Shown: one piece after another, positions 1 to 5,485 of the stretch
How positions within the stretch are numbered: the first letter of the stretch is position 1
Layout of the letters: each line of letters begins with the position of its first letter
Source of the DNA: Clostridium sp. CAG:273
GTDB taxonomy: Bacteria; Bacillota; Clostridia; TANB77; CAG-508
DNA: 10,848 nucleotides
Assembly: GCA_000438355.1 (NCBI GenBank)
Contig: FR901505.1
Location: 247-11,094 of the forward strand
Reading direction: 5' to 3'
Program-made: the position numbers and the translations under genes
Notes under the pieces: generated by a model
Told to the model about the DNA's origin: nothing
Seen by the model: the letters and a program-made list of their open reading frames with translations, nothing else
Database searches by the model: none

Positions 1-2427
1 GAAAGAATTGAGAAAAATCCAGTTAAATTTTTAAAATTAGTTACACAAGAAAAACTAGAAGCTGCATGCAAGAATATGGAATTTTTGAATCAATATGATA
101 GTGTAGTAGAAAATTATGAAAACTACATGAAAAGTAAAAATACATATTTTTCTAAGAAATATCCCAATAATGCAAATGACTTAATTGCATATTTTTCTGC
201 AGAATATGGTTTAGACCAAATTTTGCCAATATATTCTGGGGGATTAGGTATACTTTCAGGAGACCACTTAAAATCTGCAAGTGATTTAGGTGTGCCATTA
301 GTTGCAGTTGGATTATTGTATAAAAATGGATATTTTCATCAAAAAATAAATGGACATGGAGTACAAGAAACTGAATACCATAATATAGATATAGACATGT
401 TACCAATTACACCAGTAACAGACTATGAAGGCAAAGACTTTTTAATAGCAATAAGTTTACCTAAAAAGAAACTTTATTTAAAAGCATGGAAAATAAATGT
501 AGGTAGAGTAGAACTATATTTATTAGATTCGGATATAGAAGAAAATATTGCAGAATATAGAGATATAACTAGCACTTTATATGGAGGAAACCAAGAAACA
601 CGTATAATGCAAGAAATTGTTTTAGGAATGGGAGGAGCTAGTCTACTACATACATTAGGTTTAAATCCAACGGTATATCATATGAATGAGGGACATTCTG
701 CATTTTTAACATTAGAGCTTATATATAGTTTAATGAAAGAAAAGAAAATATCTTTTGATATAGCAAGAGATATTGTATCAGCAAAAACAGTATTTACAAC
801 TCATACTCCAGTTCCAGCAGGAAATGACATTTTTCCATTAGACTTAGTAGAAAAGTATTTTAATGGATTTTGGGATAAACTTGGAATAACAAAGCAAGAA
901 TTTTTTGAATTAGGAATGAAGCCAGAAGAAAATCAAAGTAGTGGTTTTAATATGGGAATTTTAGCATTAAAAATTGCTGGTAAGAAAAATGGTGTTAGCA
1001 AATTACATGGGGCAGTTTCAAGAGAGTTATTTTCAGAAGTTTGGCCCAATATTGCAGCAAATGAATCACCAATAGGGTATGTTACAAATGGAATTCATAC
1101 ATGCACATGGCTTGCACCAAACTTAAAAAAGCTGTATAATAAATACCTAATACCATTTTGGCAGGATAGTATATACAGTAATGATGTTTGGGATGGTATT
1201 AAAGAAGTGCCTGACCAAGAATTATGGGAAGCTCACAAATCTAGAAAAGAAAAATTAATAGAACTTGTAAAAGCAAGTACAATACAAAGGTTAAGAAGAT
1301 GTGGATATCATTATAATGATATTATGCAAATACTTTCTGGATTAAATCCAGATGCATTAACAATTGGTTTTTCTAGAAGATTTGCCACATATAAAAGAGC
1401 CACGCTAATATTTAAAGACTTAGAAAGAATAACACAAATATTTAGTAATGCAGAAAAGCCAATTCAAATAATATTTGCAGGTAAGGCACATCCAGCAGAT
1501 AAAGAAGGACAAGATTTAATTAAATATATTCATGAAATATCTATGAAACCACAATTTAAAGGTAAAATTTTCTTATTAGAAAATTATAACATAGCTATGT
1601 CAAGATATTTAATAAGTGGTGTTGATGTATGGCTAAATACACCAAGAAGACCTATGGAAGCATCTGGTACAAGTGGTCAAAAAGCTTCTGTAAATGGAGT
1701 TTTAAATTTTAGTGTATTAGACGGATGGTGGGCAGAAGGTTATAACATGAAAAATGGCTGGATTATAGGCACAAATGCAGAATATAATAATTATGAAGAA
1801 CAAGACCAAGCAGACAGTGAAAGTATGTATAATACACTAGAGAATAAAATAATACCAATCTATTATGAAAAGGATAATAATGGGGTTTCAAAAAGATGGA
1901 TAGAAATGATGAAAGAATCTATTATATCTACAGGAGGAAGATTTAGTACATCAAGAATGGTATTAGAATATACAGAAAAATTCTATATGCCTCTTGCAAA
2001 TTTATATAACACTTATTATAAAGATTTAGATTCAGTTGCTCAATTTGACAAATGGAAAAAGGAATTATATAATAGTTGGGAAAAAATAAAAATATCACAA
2101 GACAAAGGTAATTTGGATAATATAACAATGGATGCAGGAAATAATATAGAAGTAAAATGCAATGTTAAATTACCAAATATTTCAGTAAACAATATAGAAG
2201 TTCAAACATATTATGGAAGAATACAAGAGAATGGTGTTGTTGATGATATAAGTATTATTCCAATGAAACTTATAGAAAAAGATGAAAAGAAAAATGAATA
2301 TACATATTCTGCAAAAATAAATCTTATAAATGGTGGAAATTATGGATATACGTTTAGAGCAATGCCAAAACATGAAATGATGCTAGATTCAGCAAATTTA
2401 AATTTAGTAAAGTGGATAACAGATTAA
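1..2427 (+). CDS. glgP: Alpha-glucan (glycogen/maltodextrin) phosphorylase, 5'-truncated by the window
   Basis: A GT35-family enzyme that releases glucose-1-phosphate from alpha-1,4-glucans in the cytosol, using pyridoxal phosphate (PLP). The frame is open from base 1. The first 25 codons (ERIEKNPVKFLKLV...) match the family's N-terminal DUF3417-type region, and the ATG at 76 has no ribosome site, so the true start lies upstream, probably by about 40-50 codons. Visible motifs: NEGHSAF (His at 694-696), THTPVPAG, NGIHTCTWLAP, RRFATYKRA, FAGKAHPADKEGQ, and the PLP site EASGTSGQKAS with the Schiff-base lysine at 1681-1683. Many relatives, as I recall them, have Met where this site has Gln (GTSGMK). 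The C-terminal tail after about 2110 is a beta-rich domain typical of the short bacterial/archaeal subfamily. Eight hundred and eight codons are visible, consistent with a family length near 850. It sits 18 bp before pyk, probably co-transcribed. The family call is secure; glycogen versus maltodextrin preference is not. Confidence 0.93.
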   Translation, partial: ERIEKNPVKFLKLVTQEKLEAACKNMEFLNQYDSVVENYENYMKSKNTYFSKKYPNNANDLIAYFSAEYGLDQILPIYSGGLGILSGDHLKSASDLGVPLVAVGLLYKNGYFHQKINGHGVQETEYHNIDIDMLPITPVTDYEGKDFLIAISLPKKKLYLKAWKINVGRVELYLLDSDIEENIAEYRDITSTLYGGNQETRIMQEIVLGMGGASLLHTLGLNPTVYHMNEGHSAFLTLELIYSLMKEKKISFDIARDIVSAKTVFTTHTPVPAGNDIFPLDLVEKYFNGFWDKLGITKQEFFELGMKPEENQSSGFNMGILALKIAGKKNGVSKLHGAVSRELFSEVWPNIAANESPIGYVTNGIHTCTWLAPNLKKLYNKYLIPFWQDSIYSNDVWDGIKEVPDQELWEAHKSRKEKLIELVKASTIQRLRRCGYHYNDIMQILSGLNPDALTIGFSRRFATYKRATLIFKDLERITQIFSNAEKPIQIIFAGKAHPADKEGQDLIKYIHEISMKPQFKGKIFLLENYNIAMSRYLISGVDVWLNTPRRPMEASGTSGQKASVNGVLNFSVLDGWWAEGYNMKNGWIIGTNAEYNNYEEQDQADSESMYNTLENKIIPIYYEKDNNGVSKRWIEMMKESIISTGGRFSTSRMVLEYTEKFYMPLANLYNTYYKDLDSVAQFDKWKKELYNSWEKIKISQDKGNLDNITMDAGNNIEVKCNVKLPNISVNNIEVQTYYGRIQENGVVDDISIIPMKLIEKDEKKNEYTYSAKINLINGGNYGYTFRAMPKHEMMLDSANLNLVKWITD

Positions 2428-2445
2428 TTATAGGGGGAATTTTTT

Positions 2446-3879
2446 ATGAGAAAGACAAAAATTATATGTACAATAGGACCAGCAGTAGATAATCCAGAGA
2501 TGCTAGAAGAATTAATGAAAGCAGGAATGAATGTTGCTAGAATTAACTTTTCACATGGTAACTATGAAGACCAAAAAGACAGAATAGAAACAATAAAAAA
2601 AGTAAGAGCAAAATTAGGAAAACCAGTAGCTTTATTGCTAGATACAAAGGGACCTGAAATAAGAATAGGAAAATTTGCAGACCCTAATGGCATAGAACTA
2701 AAAGCAGGAGATGTATTTAGATTTGTAAATGAAGATATAGATGGAGACAAAGAGAGAATATCTGTATCTTATAAAAATCTATATAAAGAAATTTCAGTTG
2801 GAACAGTAATATTAATAAATGATGGAACAATTGAAACTAAAGTAAAAGAAATAGATGGAGAAGACATTGTTTGTGAAGTTTTAGTTGGTGGAAAACTTAC
2901 AAATAGAAAAAGTATGAATATTCCAGGCTCAAAAATAAACTTACCAAGTTTAACAGAAAAAGATATAGATGATTTAACATTTGGTGCAAAAGCAGGATTT
3001 GACTATGTTGCAGCATCATTTATAAGAAAACCAGAAGATGTTATTAATATAAGAAAAGTATTAGTAGACAATGGTGGAGAAAATATTAAAATAATCTCTA
3101 AAATAGAAAACAGAGAGGGAATTGAAAACTTTGATAAAATTTTAGAAGTATCAGATGGAATAATGGTTGCAAGAGGAGACCTTGGAGTAGAGATACCAAT
3201 GGAAGAAGTTCCAATTAGGCAAAAAGAATTTATTCAAAAATGTATAAAAGCAGGTAAACCAGTTGTTACTGCTACACAAATGCTTGAGTCTATGACAAGT
3301 AATCCAAGACCAACAAGAGCAGAAGTAAGTGACGTAGCAAATGCAGTATATGACATGACCACAGCAATAATGCTATCAGGAGAAACTGCATCAGGAAAAT
3401 ACCCTGTAAAATGTGTAGAAACCATGGATAAAATTGCACAAGCTGTTGAAGGAACTATAAAATACTGGAAGAGATTTAAGAATAGAGACCATATAATAGA
3501 AAACGAAGATAGCGAATATAACTTAAATTACGCAACATGTACAACAGCAATGGATTTAAAAGCTAAAGCTATATTTGCATATACAGATACAGGCAGAACT
3601 GCAAAAAGAATAGCTGGTTTCGGTCCACAATGTCCAGTATATGCAATTACAGCAAATGAGCAACTTTCTAGAGAACTATCTTTAGTATGGAATACATCAA
3701 CAATATTAGTAGAAAAAGATGAAAATATAGACAAAATGATAGAAAATGGTGTAAAAAAAGCTAAAGAAGAAGGATTAATACAAGAAGGAGATTTAATAGT
3801 AATAGCAGGAGGAGCATCTATTCTATCTGGTGCAAGAACAGACTTAAATAAAACTATAGGTGGAATTTTAAAAGTTTAA
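2446..3879 (+). CDS. pyk: Pyruvate kinase
   Basis: This enzyme converts phosphoenolpyruvate plus ADP to pyruvate plus ATP, the last step of glycolysis, in the cytosol. It is complete at 477 residues, the normal core length, without the extra C-terminal PEP-utiliser-like domain found in some Bacillus-type enzymes. Visible motifs: KTKIICTIGP at the N-terminus, ARINFSHG (31-38), LDTKGPEIRIG (65-75), ISKIENREG with catalytic Lys219 and metal ligand Glu221, ARGDLGVEIP with Asp245, TATQMLESM with Thr277, and MLSGETASGKYP. The B domain lies at about 71-165 and the regulatory C domain after about 345. A strong AGGGGGA ribosome site (2432-2438) lies 7 bases before the ATG. The 18-bp gap after glgP and the absence of a promoter in it suggest one transcript from glucan breakdown into glycolysis. 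No convincing terminator follows; see the rejected weak stem after the stop. Confidence 0.97.
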   Translation: MRKTKIICTIGPAVDNPEMLEELMKAGMNVARINFSHGNYEDQKDRIETIKKVRAKLGKPVALLLDTKGPEIRIGKFADPNGIELKAGDVFRFVNEDIDGDKERISVSYKNLYKEISVGTVILINDGTIETKVKEIDGEDIVCEVLVGGKLTNRKSMNIPGSKINLPSLTEKDIDDLTFGAKAGFDYVAASFIRKPEDVINIRKVLVDNGGENIKIISKIENREGIENFDKILEVSDGIMVARGDLGVEIPMEEVPIRQKEFIQKCIKAGKPVVTATQMLESMTSNPRPTRAEVSDVANAVYDMTTAIMLSGETASGKYPVKCVETMDKIAQAVEGTIKYWKRFKNRDHIIENEDSEYNLNYATCTTAMDLKAKAIFAYTDTGRTAKRIAGFGPQCPVYAITANEQLSRELSLVWNTSTILVEKDENIDKMIENGVKKAKEEGLIQEGDLIVIAGGASILSGARTDLNKTIGGILKV

Positions 3880-3915
3880 AATTAATATGATTTTGGTTTT
3901 ATGCATATTAAAAAT

Positions 3916-3944
3916 TTTACATAAAGTTAAAAGAATGATATAAT
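3916..3944 (+). promoter_or_regulatory. SigA-type promoter for the 70-codon gene
   Basis: TTTACA (3916-3921) and a perfect TATAAT (3939-3944) are separated by exactly 17 bases, which gives a predicted transcript start near 3951. It lies 36 bp after the pyk stop and about 45 bp before the GTG start at 3990, so the small gene appears to have its own vegetative promoter rather than depending on pyk read-through. Confidence 0.75.
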
Positions 3945-3989
3945 ATATTATATGGCTATGTCCATAAATCTTTATAGGAGTGGTAGAAA

Positions 3990-4202
3990 GTGACAAAAAA
4001 AGACAAATGGTTACTTCGGGAATTCTTAGAATGCCAAAAGAGAAACAACAGAGAAGTATCAGTAATTGCACCACTAAATGGTTCGATTATTGTTACCGGA
4101 AAAATTGGAAGGATTGACTGTAAAAGTGTAGAAATAGGAGGATATATTATCCCAACAGAGGGATGTATCTTCAAAGTCAATTCGAATGCTTGCTACTACT
4201 AA
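3990..4202 (+). CDS. Small 70-residue protein of unknown function, possible Sm/Hfq-like or SH3-like barrel
   Basis: I do not recognise this gene with certainty. It starts with GTG, preceded by AGGAG at 3976-3980 with 9 bases of spacing. The protein is soluble, with no signal peptide or membrane segment. It has a charged helix-like N-terminus (KWLLREFLECQKRNN) followed by alternating hydrophobic strands: EVSVIAPLNGSII, TGKIGRIDCKSVEI, then GGYIIPTEGCIFKV. The order of helix, 'V-V...NG', 'G-I..iD....v.I' and a last strand recalls the Sm1 pattern of Hfq and related small barrels, but there is a two-residue insertion after NG and the Hfq Sm2 signature (YKHAI) is absent. Other small five-stranded barrels such as DUF2642-type proteins fit about as well. 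It has its own promoter (3916-3944) and a strong terminator (4207-4249), which supports a real, independently expressed gene. Reality is fairly sure; function is open. Confidence 0.7.
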   Translation: MTKKDKWLLREFLECQKRNNREVSVIAPLNGSIIVTGKIGRIDCKSVEIGGYIIPTEGCIFKVNSNACYY

Positions 4203-4206
4203 AAAG

Positions 4207-4249
4207 AAAAGGATTTACTGTAGATGTTATCTATAGTAAATCCTTTTTT
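4207..4249 (+). terminator. Strong rho-independent terminator
   Basis: A 19-bp stem pairs 4207-4225 with 4229-4247 around a 3-base GTT loop. It has one G-T wobble and no other mismatch (AAAAGGATTTACT against AGTAAATCCTTTT at the base). The 3' arm runs into six Ts (4244-4249). It starts 4 bases after the stop of the 70-codon gene and separates it from the spore-coat cluster. Confidence 0.93.
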
Positions 4250-4277
4250 CACATTTAGGAAAGATAAATCATATTAT
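4249..4277 (+). promoter_or_regulatory. Candidate sigma-E-type sporulation promoter for the cotJ cluster
   Basis: TCACATTT (4249-4256) resembles the sigma-E -35 element, and CATATTAT (4270-4277) fits the CATA---T pattern of the -10, with a 13-base spacer. The start would fall near 4283, just before the AAGGAGG at 4295-4301. No good SigA promoter is seen here. The B. subtilis cotJ operon is sigma-E dependent, which supports the reading. In such AT-rich DNA, chance matches are possible. Confidence 0.5.
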
Positions 4278-4309
4278 GTAATATAAAATATTAAAAGGAG
4301 GAAATAAAA

Positions 4310-4675
4310 ATGTATAATAGATACAGAAGATGTTGTTGTCAAAATAATTACAATCCAAAAGTAATTGAAACAATATGTAATGAAGCAGGAACAACAGCTC
4401 AATTTGCAAATAACATGAAAATGCATATGCATATGGCAGATGATGAATGCGAATGTGGATTTGATGAAGAACCATCAGTTTTTCCAGCAAATCCTATGCT
4501 TGCACAAAGCTATGTTCCAATTCAAACAATGGACAAAACATTTACACCATGTTGTGGATTAAAAATGGGTACAATATTTCCAGAATTAGTTAGCCCATAT
4601 GCACCATGTCAAAGTATAGATGAAATTAATTATTTAAAAAAGACAAATGAAATTGGAGAGGGGTGTAATTCATAA
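4310..4675 (+). CDS. cotJA: Spore coat-associated protein CotJA with Cys-rich N-terminal extension
   Basis: This is a structural component of the spore coat, made in the mother cell; CotJA is needed with CotJC for assembly in B. subtilis. The family core is at residues 57-110: FPANPMLAQSYVPIQ, then TPCCGLKMGTIFPELVSPY and an APCQSIDEINYL tail. This is the diagnostic CotJA pattern. The protein is 121 residues, against about 80 in B. subtilis. The extra length is an N-terminal segment (1-56) with a CCC triplet at residues 8-10, a Met/His run (MKMHMHM) and CECG at 47-50. Ten cysteines are present in total. The ATG is preceded by AAGGAGG (4295-4301) with 8 bases of spacing, so the start is well supported and the extension is translated. 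The stop overlaps the next start by one base (TAATG). The extension could bind metal or cross-link in the coat; that is inference. Confidence 0.92.
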   Translation: MYNRYRRCCCQNNYNPKVIETICNEAGTTAQFANNMKMHMHMADDECECGFDEEPSVFPANPMLAQSYVPIQTMDKTFTPCCGLKMGTIFPELVSPYAPCQSIDEINYLKKTNEIGEGCNS

Positions 4676-5088
4676 TGGAAGATAGAAATTGTGGTTGTAA
4701 TAATCAGGAATTTATGAAAGGCGAATGCAAGTTTGAAACTCCTCAAGGAATAAATGCTGCATTTGGATATAATACTGCAATGATAAATGATTGCAATCAA
4801 GATTGCAATTGTGGTTGTAGTTGTAGTTGTGAATGCAAGGACGAGACAAGATGTGAAATGCTTAAAAATATAAGATGCTTAAGTTTTGCCATAGTAGATA
4901 TATCTGAATATTTAAATACTCATCCAGATGACCAAAAGGCATTATGCTTACACAAAGAATATTGCAGACAATTAAGAGACTTAAAAGATAAATATCAAAG
5001 AATATATGGTCCGCTTTCTATATATTATCCATGCAATAAATGGAGATGGTTAGAGGAGCCTTGGCCATGGGAAGGAGACGATTGCTAA
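4675..5088 (+). CDS. cotJB: Spore coat protein CotJB with Cys-rich N-terminal extension
   Basis: This is the second protein of the CotJ spore-coat set. The family core lies at residues 61-133: a helix of the type CEMLKNIRCLSFAIVDISEYL, then NTHPDDQKAL, LKDKYQRIYGPLS and the tryptophan-rich end WRWLEEPWPWE, all diagnostic of CotJB. The protein is 137 residues compared with about 87 in B. subtilis. The added N-terminal 60 residues hold 11 cysteines, including alternating Cys at 44, 46, 48, 50, 52 and 54 (CNCGCSCSCEC). The start overlaps the cotJA stop by one base and has a GGAGAGGGG ribosome site (4655-4663), consistent with translational coupling. The core call is secure. The N-terminal part looks like a metal-binding or disulfide-linking coat segment, which is inferred from composition only. 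Confidence 0.92.
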   Translation: MEDRNCGCNNQEFMKGECKFETPQGINAAFGYNTAMINDCNQDCNCGCSCSCECKDETRCEMLKNIRCLSFAIVDISEYLNTHPDDQKALCLHKEYCRQLRDLKDKYQRIYGPLSIYYPCNKWRWLEEPWPWEGDDC

Positions 5089-5089
5089 T

Positions 5090-5296
5090 ATGTGGACTTA
5101 TAATAAAGTTTTACAATATCCAATAAATATAAAAAATCCAAATGCTAAACTTGCAAAATTTATAATATCTCAATATGGTGGACCAGATGGAGAACTTGCT
5201 GCGTCACTTAGATATTTAAGTCAAAGATTTGCTATGCCAGATCAAAAAGCCAAAGCAACTCTTAATGACATAGGAACAGAAGAATTGGTACATTAA
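5090..5296 (+). pseudogene. cotJC: Truncated CotJC (manganese-catalase-like spore coat protein), 68 codons
   Basis: The 68 residues match the N-terminal third of CotJC (about 190 residues): a MWTYNKVLQYP start, then AKLAKFIISQYGGPDGELAA, SLRYLSQRF and DIGTEELVH. They stop at TAA straight after His68, followed by in-frame TGA and TAG. By comparison with manganese catalases, Glu35, Glu65 and His68 would be three of the metal ligands. The remaining Glu and His ligands and about 120 residues are missing. AAGGAG at 5072-5077 and the 1-base gap after cotJB mark a normal operon position. In intact relatives the His is followed by LEM. Here CAT-TAATGATG would fit loss of about 4 bases from CATTTAGAAATG, after which only 'MSIAKILVKPIVF' can be read before another stop, so the 3' two thirds are also gone. 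A dimetal catalase cannot form from this product. It might still be translated as a short coat peptide. Confidence 0.88.
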
Positions 5297-5304
5297 TGAT
5301 GTCA

Positions 5305-5399
5305 ATAGCTAAAATTTTAGTTAAACCTATAGTGTTTTAAAAAGATGGCTAAAAATTTTAGTTAAATAAATTTCAAAAATGGCTAAAATTTTTACTAAA
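5305..5399 (+). repeat. Three direct repeats with a TAAAATTTTAG palindromic core upstream of the giant gene
   Basis: Three copies of an 'ATGGCTAAAATTTTAGTTAAA'-like unit occur at 5305-5325, 5345-5366 and 5379-5399, with start-to-start spacing of 40 and 34 bases. The first contains the perfect 12-base palindrome CTAAAATTTTAG, the second the same with one extra A, and the third an imperfect copy (CTAAAATTTTTAC). A weaker echo may begin at 5403 (ATGACGAAAAATATAG), and TTAGTTAAT recurs at 5448-5456. They lie between the broken cotJC and the promoter of the surface-protein gene. Possible roles are operator sites, the scar of a lost element, or slippage duplication; the sequence does not decide. 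The rest of the 189-bp gap 5297-5485 holds no supported gene. Confidence 0.6.
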
Positions 5400-5435
5400 A
5401 AAATGACGAAAAATATAGAAAAAAGTCAAGCAAAA

Positions 5436-5444
5436 TGCTATAAT
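5436..5444 (+). promoter_or_regulatory. Extended -10 promoter for the surface-protein gene
   Basis: TGCTATAAT is a perfect -10 box (5439-5444) with the TGn extension. At 17-base spacing the -35 region (5416-5421, TAGAAA) is poor, as is common for extended -10 promoters. The transcript would start near 5451, about 35 bases ahead of the ATG, with AAGGAG at 5471-5476. The three repeats at 5305-5399 lie directly upstream and could be activator or repressor sites. Confidence 0.6.
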
Positions 5445-5485
5445 ATATTAGTTAATAATAAGAGAAGAAAAAGGAGAGCAAAAAA

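Noticed and set aside
76..78. ATG at 76 as the start of the phosphorylase
   Set aside because: No ribosome site precedes it, and the upstream 25 codons in the same frame are open and match the family's N-terminal sequence, so the gene begins before the window.
3882..3911. Possible terminator after pyk: TTAATATG (3882-3889) pairs with CATATTAA (3904-3911)
   Set aside because: The stem is only 8 AT-rich pairs with a 14-base loop and is followed by a short AAAATTTT rather than a clear T tract, so it is too weak to call.
5319..5345. Weak hairpin around AAACCTATAGTGTTT as a cotJ terminator
   Set aside because: Only four consecutive pairs with a mismatch and no T tract, so it is not credible as a terminator.
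5305..5399. CRISPR array
   Set aside because: Only three short AT-rich copies with unequal spacing, no spacers of regular size and no cas genes.
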